In this document: in pieces, positions 24,433 to 32,585 of the stretch
Position numbering within the stretch: the stretch's first letter is position 1
Layout: each line of letters starts with the position of its first letter
DNA from: Halomarina oriensis
Lineage (GTDB): Archaea; Halobacteriota; Halobacteria; Halobacteriales; Haloarculaceae
Direction: 5' to 3'
DNA: 64,000 nucleotides
Assembly (NCBI RefSeq): GCF_009791395.1
Contig: NZ_WSZK01000036.1
Coordinates: 34,312-98,311 of the forward strand
The notes under the pieces: generated by a model
Databases searched by the model: none
What the model was told of the DNA's origin: nothing
Seen by the model: the letters and a program-made list of their open reading frames with translations, nothing else
Position numbers and translations under genes: made by a program

Positions 24433-24736
24433 GTGGGATGCTCCCCTGAAGGGGTGGGAGGTGGGCAGCCGCCCGATGCCTGTGTGGGCATCTGGAGTGG
24501 ACACACGGGACTGTATAATCGGTTCTCGTGTCCGTTCCGATTCTTCCGATACTCGCTCGATTGCCGTCAGAGGGGTGCTGGAAGGCGACACCGAGCGATA
24601 GAATCGGAAAAGCACACGTTCCGATAGTCAGTCCGAGTGGTCCATCCCCACACACCACTCTCCCCGGGAGGGGTGTCAACGCTCGCCCCACGGTGAAACT
24701 ACCTCGGTGCAGGACAACAGTGTCACTCCGGGGCCG
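24433..24736. other. Intergenic region without a supported gene
   Basis: About 300 bases between the operon start at 24394 and the end of the DUF3307-like gene. It contains CCCCTGAAGGGG-like and CTCCCCGGGAGG-like short hairpins (near 24441 and 24660) and an AT-rich GTATAATC (24510-24517). A terminator plus promoter region is the simplest reading. Confidence 0.45.
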
Positions 24737-25069
24737 TCACTCGCCGTAGACGGCCGCCGAGAGTGTCGCCAATGCGACGACGTGTAGTGTCTGGTCGACT
24801 GCGAGCGGGTAGGCCTCGAAGCCGTCTTTCGGGCCGGCCCAGCGCCGCGTGTCGATGCCGTAATGTGTCGTGACTACTGCCGCGACGAACAGCGGGAGTC
24901 GGCGGTCGACCCCTTTCGTGAGCGCGACAGCGAGCGCGGTCGTCACGGCATGGACTGCGACGTGGTCGAGGCGCACGCCCCAGTCGTCGAGTTTCTCTGC
25001 GGCCATCCGGTCGCTTTGAAGTGGGAAATCGGCGAGCAGGTGAGCGGCGAGCAGCGAGAGGTCACTCAT
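24737..25069 (-). CDS. DUF3307-like membrane protein (110 aa)
   Basis: 110 residues. The N-terminus LLAAHLLADFPLQSDRMAAEK, the spaced His residues in the following helices (LDHVAVHAVTTALAVAL) and THYGID match the conserved His/Asp pattern of DUF3307, a small integral membrane family with four helices. Its role is not known. Last gene of the 28492-24737 operon. Confidence 0.7.
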   Translation of the reverse strand: MSDLSLLAAHLLADFPLQSDRMAAEKLDDWGVRLDHVAVHAVTTALAVALTKGVDRRLPLFVAAVVTTHYGIDTRRWAGPKDGFEAYPLAVDQTLHVVALATLSAAVYGE

Positions 25070-25175
25070 CGGCGTTCCTCGCGGGGCACAGCGGCGAATG
25101 GTGGCGGCGCTTCACTCGGTCGCCGTAGGCTTTGGTCGCCCCGCAGAGCGGGACGCACTTTGAGTGGTCAGTCAT
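25062..25175 (-). CDS. Cys/His micro-protein (37 aa)
   Basis: 37 residues from ATG 25173-25175; three Cys and three His (CVPLCG, RRHHSPLC), basic. Eight-base overlap with the DUF3307 gene and a 4-base overlap upstream keep the operon spacing perfect. Confidence 0.45.
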   Translation of the reverse strand: MTDHSKCVPLCGATKAYGDRVKRRHHSPLCPARNADE

Positions 25176-25363
25176 CGGACCAGCACCGTTTTTTCGCAGG
25201 TCGTACATGTCCACAGCACTGTGATGTTGTCTCCGCGCATGTCGAAGCGCTCGCCGCAGTCGAGACAGTGAGTATTCGTCTCGGCCGGGTCGTATCGGTC
25301 CGGATCGTAACGGAACCCCTCGTCCTCACCGATACACTCTGTGAGGTTGTCACCCATCGCCAT
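25172..25363 (-). CDS. Zinc-ribbon micro-protein (63 aa)
   Basis: 63 residues. CLDCGERF and CTTCEKTV make one zinc ribbon in the C-terminal half. Start at ATG 25363 or 25357. Function unknown. Confidence 0.65.
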   Translation of the reverse strand: MAMGDNLTECIGEDEGFRYDPDRYDPAETNTHCLDCGERFDMRGDNITVLWTCTTCEKTVLVR

Positions 25364-25409
25364 CCTCGCGGCGGCTAAGTGATGTTATCTCGTCTTGTAG
25401 GTCAGTCAT
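25350..25409 (-). CDS. 19-residue cistron
   Basis: ATG 25407-25409 to TGA 25350; 19 acidic residues. It overlaps its upstream and downstream neighbours by 8 and 14 bases and may only serve to couple translation across the junction. Confidence 0.3.
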   Translation of the reverse strand: MTDLQDEITSLSRREDGDG

Positions 25410-25845
25410 CGCCACTCTCCGGTAGAACGAACACGTCGTCGTGGTATTCGAGGACGAGCTGCGATTCGTACATCCCGAAACGTGTCCGCACCTCATCAGC
25501 ACCTTCGGAGTCGGCAAGCCGGGCCGCGCGGTCTTCGATGATGTGCCGAGGGGTGCCAATGTCATATTCGAGCACGACATCCAGTCCGTGTGACTTGGAT
25601 GTGATGTGTCCTGTCTCAGCATTCTCTTCGTCAACGAGGTCGCACATCCGGTCGAATTTCTCACCAACTCGGTCGATGCGCACCGCTTCCTCAGCAGTTC
25701 GCTCGCACTGGTGGGTTTCGGGGTTGGCGACTTCCGACAACGAAAGTGGGGCGCGGCACGTGTTACACGCAGGAACGCCCGTTCCATCCCACTCTCCGGA
25801 TATGACGCGGTCGTCCTCGCCGGAGGGGTCATCATCGTCACTCAT
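25402..25845 (-). CDS. Acidic zinc-knuckle protein (147 aa)
   Basis: 147 residues. Acidic N-terminus, a knuckle CNTCRAPL with a second H-x-C near residue 46, then a long alpha/beta C-terminus (LDVVLEYDIGTPRHI and SQLVLEYHDDVFVLPE repeat the same strand motif). No family recognised. Confidence 0.65.
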   Translation of the reverse strand: MSDDDDPSGEDDRVISGEWDGTGVPACNTCRAPLSLSEVANPETHQCERTAEEAVRIDRVGEKFDRMCDLVDEENAETGHITSKSHGLDVVLEYDIGTPRHIIEDRAARLADSEGADEVRTRFGMYESQLVLEYHDDVFVLPESGDD

Positions 25846-25909
25846 GGCACCACACTCCGGCCTGTCCTCTGTTGATAAACGGCTTCATCTCGCCCCGTGG
25901 GTCAGTCAT
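25838..25909 (-). CDS. WCHE micro-cistron, copy 1 (23 aa)
   Basis: 23 codons, ATG 25907-25909. It ends in Val-Trp-Cys-His-Glu and its stop overlaps the next start in GCCATGAGTGAC. A second 23-residue cistron with the same ending and the same junction is at 26260-26331. See findings. Confidence 0.45.
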   Translation of the reverse strand: MTDPRGEMKPFINRGQAGVWCHE

Positions 25910-26267
25910 CGCCACTCGCCCCCGGATGGCGCTCATCTTTCGGAATCGGCCACTCATCGTTTCTCCCCTCCGGGTATGCCTGCTCATAGTCGATGCCGAA
26001 CAGAACGCCAAGCTGGAAGATAGTCAACCACGGCGTCTCTCGCCACTGGTCAAACTCGGCCCCCTCGAACGCTTCAGGATTCTCCCACAACCGCATCCAG
26101 TGGTCATGCAGCTCGCCCCACGGGATGTTGTCTCGGTTCGGATGATAGCGGTCGAGTAGACGGTCTTTCTTCCCCCGCTCCATGCGGGCGAGTTTAGCCA
26201 TGAATAGCGTGTTGCTCATGCTCGACATCCTGCCCTTCATCGCAGCAGGGTGGAACCCGTTACTCAT
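25902..26267 (-). CDS. Unknown protein (121 aa)
   Basis: 121 residues from ATG 26267, overlapping micro-cistron copy 2 by 8 bases; ATG 26216 is an alternative. Trp-rich centre (WMRLWENPEAFEGAEFDQWRETPWL) followed by a strand and a charged tail. It resembles small phage proteins of unknown role. No motif. Confidence 0.65.
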   Translation of the reverse strand: MSNGFHPAAMKGRMSSMSNTLFMAKLARMERGKKDRLLDRYHPNRDNIPWGELHDHWMRLWENPEAFEGAEFDQWRETPWLTIFQLGVLFGIDYEQAYPEGRNDEWPIPKDERHPGASGDD

Positions 26268-26331
26268 GGCACCACTCCGCGGTCTGCTTTCTGCCGATAA
26301 CCGGCCCTATCGCCGTTCGTAGCATACTCAT
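26260..26331 (-). CDS. WCHE micro-cistron, copy 2 (23 aa)
   Basis: 23 codons, ATG 26329-26331 to TAA 26260-26262. It ends in Glu-Trp-Cys-His-Glu and overlaps the next ATG in the same way as copy 1. The equal length, the shared I-x-R-x-Q centre and ending support a real, duplicated element. Confidence 0.45.
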   Translation of the reverse strand: MSMLRTAIGPVIGRKQTAEWCHE

Positions 26332-26561
26332 CGGCCCCTCCAGTCTCCGCAGAACCCACAGACTCGCTGTGGGCTGTCGGTGTTGTTTCGCACGTTCATA
26401 ACGTCCAAGACGCGGACGGCAGCCGATCCGCACGTGTCGCACGGCGATGGGTGGACTCCGGCGACGACATGAAAGCCCCCGACCGCGTCGCTCGCCGTCT
26501 CGCAGGCCTGAGAGAGCTTCCCGAGCGCCGCTGTCGGGAGTTCACAGGTGGCGTCACTCAT
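26328..26561 (-). CDS. Zinc-ribbon protein (77 aa)
   Basis: 77 residues from ATG 26561. CDTCGSAAV and CGFCGDWRG are the two halves of a ribbon at the C-terminal side; the N-terminus is one long helix. Overlaps both neighbours. Confidence 0.65.
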   Translation of the reverse strand: MSDATCELPTAALGKLSQACETASDAVGGFHVVAGVHPSPCDTCGSAAVRVLDVMNVRNNTDSPQRVCGFCGDWRGR

Positions 26562-26883
26562 CGCCACGCTCACCTCCAAACAGTCGCATCTGGGCGTTCA
26601 GGTCTTCGGCGAACGTCGCAACGGCGGATTCGGCGTTTTCGTAGGCGACGCGTCGGAAGGCTTCGACAGCGAGCGTGAGTCGCTGTTCTGGGCCGATGAC
26701 GTCGTAGGCATCACAGACACGCGCAATGTCTCTGAGCAACCCCTGCTCGATGCGACGGGCCTCAGAGGAGCCGTCTTCTGCAGCCTCGTACTGAGTGATG
26801 CTGTTCTGGATGGCCGCCTTCATCGTCTTGACCGCCTCTTCTGAAAAGTCGGTGCCGGCTGTCTGGGTCTGGTCGTCACTCAT
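26554..26883 (-). CDS. Helical protein, unknown (109 aa)
   Basis: 109 residues, predominantly helical (EEAVKTMKAAIQNSITQYEA; FRRVAYENAESAVATFAEDL), no cysteine ligand cluster. Function unknown. Confidence 0.65.
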   Translation of the reverse strand: MSDDQTQTAGTDFSEEAVKTMKAAIQNSITQYEAAEDGSSEARRIEQGLLRDIARVCDAYDVIGPEQRLTLAVEAFRRVAYENAESAVATFAEDLNAQMRLFGGERGDE

Positions 26884-27044
26884 CGTCGCCCCCCGATGCG
26901 TCGGTGGCGCGGGATGGGCTGGGTCTCCAACGAAGCATCGCAGTCCCCACAGACGAAGTGGCGAACCATCTTCGGCTCGCTGAACGGGTCGGGCTGAAAC
27001 TCCGCGACATTCGTGATGACGTTCTCGATAGCGCAGTCACTCAT
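26880..27044 (-). CDS. Small protein with CGDC knuckle (54 aa)
   Basis: 54 residues from ATG 27042-27044 to TGA 26880; one CGDC pair plus His residues in a basic C-terminus (PRHRRIGGRR). Placed between overlapping neighbours at both ends. Confidence 0.55.
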   Translation of the reverse strand: MSDCAIENVITNVAEFQPDPFSEPKMVRHFVCGDCDASLETQPIPRHRRIGGRR

Positions 27045-27324
27045 CGTCAATCAACCCCAGTGTCGCTATCTCGGTGGCCATCGCCATCCGGTTGAGTGCA
27101 TCGCCGAATCGGACGACCGCCGTCTTCGTGTGACCGGCCTCCAGCGCATCGGCCGCTTCGTTCAGTTTCTCGGCCGCATCGTCGGCGTGCCACGCCGGGT
27201 TATCTCCGAGCCAGTTCTTTCCGGACCCGTGCTCGTCGAGTTTCTCTCGAAACCGCTCGTCGGCGTGGTCGATCACGAGTTCCCGCGCCGCCCAGGGATA
27301 GTCTGGGTGCGTCTCCTCGGTCAT
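27037..27324 (-). CDS. Helical protein, unknown (95 aa)
   Basis: 95 residues, His/Glu/Lys-rich helices (DDAAEKLNEAADALEAGHTKTA). No recognised domain. Coupled at both ends. Confidence 0.65.
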   Translation of the reverse strand: MTEETHPDYPWAARELVIDHADERFREKLDEHGSGKNWLGDNPAWHADDAAEKLNEAADALEAGHTKTAVVRFGDALNRMAMATEIATLGLIDDE

Positions 27325-28037
27325 CGGTCACCACCCGACCGGGACCGCCACGCGTGGGCGTAGTCCGCGATGGCTCTACTCCCCAATCCGCTGACTGGCT
27401 GTAGGCCGTCCGGTGTGGCGATGCGGCTGCCCATCGCCTCCTCGGAGAGCCACCGCTTGCTCACTGGCCCCACTGACTCCCACACGTCATCCGAGACCGC
27501 GTTCGGTTGTGTGATGTCTTCAGTCACCGACGTGGCCACAGAGCCCTCAGAGGGCGCTCCTTCGCCTCGGCAGGACTCGGCTGCCAGTCCCATCGTCTCG
27601 CGGTCGTTGACGTTGCTCGCTATCGTCGCCAGGTCTTCGGGGCGCAGTTTCGAGTCAGGGTCTGCAGCGAGTTTCTGGATGTCGTCGAGGAGCTGCATCG
27701 GTGGGCGCTCGCGCAACTCCTCGCTGACCTGTTTCGGCCCGTCGCTGGGGTGGTCTTCGAGCCGGAGCCACTGCTCGATGACACCGGCGTCGTCGTGGAC
27801 GTACGTGTGTGCGAACCCCACCGTTTCGGCTGCCTTCCAGAGGTCGTCTTCGACGCGGTCCCAATCGACACTGCCGCCCGCGTCTTCGACCGCCAGCGCC
27901 CGCTCGATTGACCACAGCGCAGCGACGGCAGGAATCGTGTTGTTCAGGGCGCTGTGGACCTGTGTCTGCAATGCCTCGCGCGGTGACATGGTGGTGGCTT
28001 TCTCGCGCGCTTCGTCGGGGAACTGACGGCGATTCAC
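27321..28037 (-). CDS. Unknown protein (238 aa)
   Basis: 238 residues, mostly helical with an acidic linker; largest gene of the 28492-24737 operon. No catalytic motif or membrane segment is visible and I do not recognise it. Confidence 0.65.
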   Translation of the reverse strand: MNRRQFPDEAREKATTMSPREALQTQVHSALNNTIPAVAALWSIERALAVEDAGGSVDWDRVEDDLWKAAETVGFAHTYVHDDAGVIEQWLRLEDHPSDGPKQVSEELRERPPMQLLDDIQKLAADPDSKLRPEDLATIASNVNDRETMGLAAESCRGEGAPSEGSVATSVTEDITQPNAVSDDVWESVGPVSKRWLSEEAMGSRIATPDGLQPVSGLGSRAIADYAHAWRSRSGGDR

Positions 28038-28492
28038 GCCACCACCTGCTCGGTCTCGTCACAGGCGTCTCGGCCACGGTGGTCGTCGTACGCGCCGTAG
28101 GCCTCACCACGCGTCTCGAAATCCGTCCGGCACGATGCGCCACAGGGGCACACCCAGCGGTAGACGTCGTCGGTGATTTCCACGACACCCTCTTGACCGG
28201 CGAGGTACAGCGCCTCGACGTGCTTGCGTCGCGCGCGCTCGTCGCGGAGTTCGTCGTAGGTGTCGAACAACTGCTCGCGTGTGTTCTTGGCGCGCTCGGT
28301 GAGTCGCGTGACCTCCTGTTCTAACTCGGCGATGCGCTCACGGAGTTTCGCTTCGGGCGACGCGCCATCGAAGTGTTGTTCGTGGCCACCCGGGCAGTAA
28401 AACGGGTCACCGGTCCGCTTGAGCCGCTGTACGAGTGCGTCGTCCATCAGGAACGTCCCACAGTTGCTGTGGGCGCAGGTGAGTCGTGCCAT
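28034..28492 (-). CDS. Zinc-finger and coiled-coil protein (152 aa)
   Basis: 152 residues. N-terminal C-x-H/C..C group (CAHSNCGTF, YCPGGHEQH) like a small finger, a coiled coil of about 50 residues (LRERIAELEQEVTRLTERAK), and a C-terminal CPCGASC. The coiled coil would make it a dimer. The ATG is 23 bases from promoter copy 5, so it is the first gene of the operon. Confidence 0.7.
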   Translation of the reverse strand: MARLTCAHSNCGTFLMDDALVQRLKRTGDPFYCPGGHEQHFDGASPEAKLRERIAELEQEVTRLTERAKNTREQLFDTYDELRDERARRKHVEALYLAGQEGVVEITDDVYRWVCPCGASCRTDFETRGEAYGAYDDHRGRDACDETEQVVA

Positions 28493-28515
28493 ACGACTCT
28501 ACCGTCTCGCCACCT

Positions 28516-28533
28516 CCTCTTGAGTAGGGGTCG
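28516..28533 (-). promoter_or_regulatory. Virus-specific promoter motif, copy 5
   Basis: Minus strand reads CGACCCCTACTCAAGAGG, identical to copy 3. It ends 23 bases before ATG 28492 and drives about fourteen small genes down to 24737. It lies between the tail module and the small-gene operon. Confidence 0.75.
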
Positions 28534-28622
28534 ACGACCGGCCAGCGTCGCCACTGTACGTTCAGATAGCACACCGGAGTTCCGCTGAAAAAGGAGTCTC
28601 GCAGGGTCGTCGTCGACGTCGG

Positions 28623-30677
28623 TCAGCCGAACAGCGCCGTGAGCCGGCGGCGAAGCCACCCGTCGGCTTCGATATCGTCGAGTCGGGCCTCGGCCTCGTC
28701 GAGGTCGGCCTGCAACTCACTGCGAGCCGTCTTGGCGGCGGTGAGCGCCTCGCTCTGGGCGTCGACGCGCGCGGTGAGGTCTTGGACAGTCGCTTCGAGA
28801 GCGGCGACTCGCTCGGGGCTGACGCCCGTCGTGTCGTCGGCTCCATCGCCGGCCGGTGGCTCGGTCTCCTCTTCTTCGCCCCCTGCGTCACCGTCACCGT
28901 CACCGTCGCGCTCGTCGCCATCAGAGTCCCCGCCAGAGTCCCCGCCAGAGTCCCCGCCAGAGCCGTCGGGTGTGTCTCCCGAATCGTCGCGCTCGAAATC
29001 GGCTGGGGAGTAGCCCCACGACTCGGCGAGAGCTTCGTAGTCGGGCGTGCTCATCGGGGAGACCTCGCCGAGTGAGTCGCCCCCGACCGTCACGACCACG
29101 CCGTCGCCACGGGTCGGGGCGGTCGAACAGTTCCCCGGCGAACTCACCACACGCCAGGTGTGGGTCTCTCTCGGTGCGAGAATCCCGCCCCCGCCGTCGT
29201 CGTCCTTGTGTGAGCGGACCCCCCCGGCCTCTGAGACCGAGTCGGGAGGCGTCACCCCGTCGGCGCGAAACGAGTAGAAGGCGGTGCTGTCGGTGTCGTT
29301 GGTGAACGTGAGGTCCATGGGCGTGTCTATCGTCTCCTCGCTGTCGTCGCCGTCGCCGCTGTCCGTCCCCCCGTCGGTCCGCACCACGCCACGAGAGTCA
29401 CCGATGTCCACGCCCTGTGGGGCGTTCGGCATGGCTACATCGACGGCCTCCAACCGCGACTCGTGGCGATTTTCGAGGACGATACCCGCCCGGCCGTCGC
29501 CATCACCGTCGCCGCTGACGGTCACGTTCCGCAGGTCGACGTTCCACGCATCGTCGGGGGGCGGCGTGTGATTCGACAGGCGCTGGTCGGCGGGGTCTCG
29601 ACACCAGATGGCCGGGAGGCCGTCGACGTCGACGACCACGACCGTGTCGTGAATCTCGACGTCGCCGTCGGAGTTGTTGATGCAGATGGCCGCCTGCCCG
29701 CGGTCGCTATAGACCGAGCGAATCTCGACGGTACAGCCGTAGATGCCGCCGCCGGACTTCCCGAACTGGGCGCTGGAGAAGTAGACGCCGTTGACGCCCG
29801 TCGGTTGGTCCTCCTCGATAGGACCGCCTTTGTTCGTGTCGTCGAACGGCTTGCGGTGGGCGTTGTAGACCTCCCGAACCGCCTCGGGTATCTCTGAGGC
29901 GAGCAGGTTGTCGGGGTGTGCGTTCTCCCAGTCCATCACCACGGTGCAGTCGTGCAGTTCCGACCCGGCGGCCGACCGGATGACCGCCATGTCGTTGTGC
30001 TCGAACTCGCAATCCTCAAAGCGGATCGTGCCGGGGTGCTTCCCGGTGTAGAGCCCGCCGTCACCGCCCTGGTTGGCGACGTGGCATTCCCGGAACGTCA
30101 GATGCCCCTCGTGACGGTTGAACACACCCCCGCCGCCGTCCGAGGAGCCGTGCCCGACGTAGATGGAGGGGCCGGTCTTCCGCCAGCGCTCGATAGTCCC
30201 CTCACCGCCGGGCTCGCCGATGAGCGGCATGAGCGACCACCGGCAGAACGGTTCCGCGCCCGACCGGCCCAGGTGGTCGACGTCGTGGACTTCGATGCCG
30301 TCCCGAGCGCGAAGCGCGTTGCCGATGTCCCCGCCGGTCCAGGAGTCGCCGTTGTCGAACGCGAGGTTCTCGACGAGAATGCCCTCGCTGTCGAACGAAC
30401 TGTTGATGAACCGCGTGGAGGGGCCATCCGACCGGACGACGACGTCCGCCGGGTCGTCGCCCGTGCCGCGAATCCCCCAGCGTCGAAGCGTCCCGTCGAC
30501 GGGGCCGTGTTTGGACCCCGAGCCCTCGAAGACGTACTCGCCGGGCGGGACCTCGATGAGCAGGCCGTCGTCGGTCGGAACATCGATTGGCTCGTCACCG
30601 TCGGGCGACCAACCGAGGTCGTCGACGGCGTGGACGGTGCGGTCGAACTGGATACCGTGTCTGGTGTCTGGAGTCAT
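28623..30677 (-). CDS. Right-handed beta-helix tail protein with C-terminal coiled coil
   Basis: 684 residues. The first about 430 residues show the short-rung pattern of a right-handed beta-helix (repeated V-x-G/N-D turns, IRFEDCEFEHNDMAVI, GIYGCTVEIRS), the fold of virion depolymerases and pectate-lyase-like receptor proteins. An Asp/Gly-rich linker (about 560-610) follows, then a coiled coil (VAALEATVQDLTARVDAQSE). It should form trimers at the tail tip or fibre end and bind or cut surface glycans. Last gene of the tail module in reading direction. Confidence 0.75.
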   Translation of the reverse strand: MTPDTRHGIQFDRTVHAVDDLGWSPDGDEPIDVPTDDGLLIEVPPGEYVFEGSGSKHGPVDGTLRRWGIRGTGDDPADVVVRSDGPSTRFINSSFDSEGILVENLAFDNGDSWTGGDIGNALRARDGIEVHDVDHLGRSGAEPFCRWSLMPLIGEPGGEGTIERWRKTGPSIYVGHGSSDGGGGVFNRHEGHLTFRECHVANQGGDGGLYTGKHPGTIRFEDCEFEHNDMAVIRSAAGSELHDCTVVMDWENAHPDNLLASEIPEAVREVYNAHRKPFDDTNKGGPIEEDQPTGVNGVYFSSAQFGKSGGGIYGCTVEIRSVYSDRGQAAICINNSDGDVEIHDTVVVVDVDGLPAIWCRDPADQRLSNHTPPPDDAWNVDLRNVTVSGDGDGDGRAGIVLENRHESRLEAVDVAMPNAPQGVDIGDSRGVVRTDGGTDSGDGDDSEETIDTPMDLTFTNDTDSTAFYSFRADGVTPPDSVSEAGGVRSHKDDDGGGGILAPRETHTWRVVSSPGNCSTAPTRGDGVVVTVGGDSLGEVSPMSTPDYEALAESWGYSPADFERDDSGDTPDGSGGDSGGDSGGDSDGDERDGDGDGDAGGEEEETEPPAGDGADDTTGVSPERVAALEATVQDLTARVDAQSEALTAAKTARSELQADLDEAEARLDDIEADGWLRRRLTALFG

Positions 30678-30805
30678 GGGTAGCTGGTAGCACTGGCGGG
30701 GTCGGGCCGGACGCCCCCGCCGAAGGGGCTCTTGTGTGGCCGTGTGGGTTCCAATCGGCCCTCGCTATCTCACGACGGGCCGGCGGCGCTCTTGAGCAGT
30801 GGGTG

Positions 30806-30973
30806 TCAAACGCCCCACATGGCGTCGCCGTAGCCACCCTGACCGACACCAGAGTCCGGCAGTGACCCGGCGGTCAGTGAGATATCGGTCTCGGTCGAGA
30901 CGTCGAGGACGAGTGTTTCGAGGACGGTGCCGTCGCTATCGGTCGCGGTAATCGTGATTTGCTCGGAAGCCAT
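30806..30973 (-). CDS. Small beta-strand protein (55 aa)
   Basis: 55 residues from ATG 30971-30973; two beta hairpins (SEQITITATDSDGTVLETL) and a Gly-rich end with Trp. It lies between tail genes and could be a small tail decoration or linker. A divergent copy of the promoter motif follows its stop. Confidence 0.5.
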   Translation of the reverse strand: MASEQITITATDSDGTVLETLVLDVSTETDISLTAGSLPDSGVGQGGYGDAMWGV

Positions 30974-31048
30974 GGCTGAGGGGTGCGGAGGTCGTCAACG
31001 GCTGTCTGTAAACCCAGGAGGCACCGGCCACCGGAGACGGCAAGCGCG

Positions 31049-31294
31049 CTACCTCTGTTCGGAAAGCGGTTCGAGACTCGCGTGGACACGGGTCTCCTCG
31101 CACTGACACGACCCGGTGTGCTCGTCGAACCCCGTGTGGACGTCGAGGATGTCGACGCGAGCGTAGGAGTGGCACTCCTCACACCACGTCTCTGCAAAGA
31201 GGTTGAGGGCGTCTCCAGAGGACTGGGAGGACTCTGCCCCGTCCGTTGCCCCGAGCACCTGTGCGACCCTCCGGATAGCGTCCCGAACTGGCAT
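31049..31294 (-). CDS. Zinc-binding protein in the tail region (81 aa)
   Basis: 81 residues from ATG 31294 (an ATG at 31306 is also possible). WCEECHSYARVDI and SCQCEETRVH carry four Cys and two His, one zinc site. AT-rich CTTAATAC at about 31318-31325 gives a promoter of the normal haloarchaeal type, unlike the tail genes around it, so it may be a separately expressed accessory gene. Confidence 0.6.
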   Translation of the reverse strand: MPVRDAIRRVAQVLGATDGAESSQSSGDALNLFAETWCEECHSYARVDILDVHTGFDEHTGSCQCEETRVHASLEPLSEQR

Positions 31295-31385
31295 TGGATT
31301 ATACATTGCAGTTCGATTGTATTAAGCACTGCCTGGAGACTGATTAGCGTCCGCCCGGCCTCGTCAGCACCGATGGCGGCAACGG

Positions 31386-32585
31386 TCAACTCCACCCGGA
31401 CCCGTCGTTCGTCTTCACGCTCGCACTCACCCACGCGCTGGTGGTCGCGTCGTAGAGCCTGACCGTCGGGAACTCTTTCGCGCCGATCTCTGGGGCGCTT
31501 CCCACGAACGTCTCGTCGAACGCAGTCCCGGCGTCGATGGCCGGACTCCCCGCCGAGAGCGTGAGAAACGTCGCCGGGTCGGTCGGGACGCCGCTAGCAT
31601 CAACCGAGGTGTCGGCGAACAGCGGGTCGCCGATGGACTCGGTCCACGAGTTCGTATTTTCGGTGACCGTCGAGGGGTTCGAGTACGAAAACGCCGACGC
31701 GTTGTTCCACGCGAGCGTGTTCGACACCTCGTGACCGACGTCGCTGTAGAGTTCGACGCCGTTCCCGGTGTTGTTCCAGACGGTGCAGTTCCGGATCGTG
31801 ACCGGAAGGTAGGTCCGTCCGTTGCCCGTCGGCATGTTGTCGCCGATGCCGTATCCCGGATTCCGGTAGGCAAGACACTGCTCGACAGTGTTGTTCCCAG
31901 AGCCATCCTCACCACCGAGTTTGTAGCCGTTCCCGTCGCCGCCGATGCCGTTGTCGTGTGCTCGACAGGCGCGGAGGGTGACGTTCGACGCCTCGAACAG
32001 GTCGAACCCGTCGTCGCCGTTTCCGTAGGCCGCACAGCCCTCGAACAGGACGTCACTCGCTCCGGACGTCGCCTGAAACCCGTCGGCGTTCCCGGCGTCC
32101 TCGGTGTTGTCGTAGCTCGTGCAGTTGCGGACGGTCGTCCCGGCCGAGGAAATGACGTAGAAGCCGGGAATCGCACAGTCGTGAGCGACGCAGTCCTCGA
32201 CGACCATGTCGGTGCCCGTCCGGCAGAGAAACCCGACGTACGGGCTGTTCCGAACCGTGATTCCCGAGACCGTCCAGTAGTCCTCGCGGACGTCGAGACC
32301 GCCATCAGCGAAGGAGTTGAAGTCACCGCCCGTGTCGCCGCCGAAATCCAGAATCGGTGTTTCGCCGTCGACGTTCGTGAACGTACAGCGATTCGAGGCG
32401 GTCCCGTTCTGGTTGTTGATGTTCTGGGTACCGGCCGCGTCGTAGCTGTAGACGCCGCCAAACGCCAGTAGACGGTCACCAGCAGTGAGTTGCTGGTGTG
32501 CGTGGGTGACCGTGAACCACGGGTTGCTCGCCGACCCGTCGCCCGCCGAGTCGTCGCCAGCCGGGCCGATGTAGTAGTCCGTCAC
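31386..32585 (-). CDS. Polysaccharide-lyase-like right-handed beta-helix protein
   Basis: 399 residues. The start (YYIGPAGDDSAGDGSASNPW) and rungs with VRNCTSYDN, VLFEGCAAYGNGDDGFDLF and TLRACRAHDNGIGGDGNGYK match the family of PL9-type pectate lyases and parallel beta-helix receptor proteins. Asp/Asn clusters at turns suggest calcium binding. Probably a virion enzyme that opens the host exopolysaccharide or glycosylated S-layer. Overlaps the fibre gene 32582-34735 by 4 bases. Confidence 0.8.
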   Translation of the reverse strand: MTDYYIGPAGDDSAGDGSASNPWFTVTHAHQQLTAGDRLLAFGGVYSYDAAGTQNINNQNGTASNRCTFTNVDGETPILDFGGDTGGDFNSFADGGLDVREDYWTVSGITVRNSPYVGFLCRTGTDMVVEDCVAHDCAIPGFYVISSAGTTVRNCTSYDNTEDAGNADGFQATSGASDVLFEGCAAYGNGDDGFDLFEASNVTLRACRAHDNGIGGDGNGYKLGGEDGSGNNTVEQCLAYRNPGYGIGDNMPTGNGRTYLPVTIRNCTVWNNTGNGVELYSDVGHEVSNTLAWNNASAFSYSNPSTVTENTNSWTESIGDPLFADTSVDASGVPTDPATFLTLSAGSPAIDAGTAFDETFVGSAPEIGAKEFPTVRLYDATTSAWVSASVKTNDGSGWS

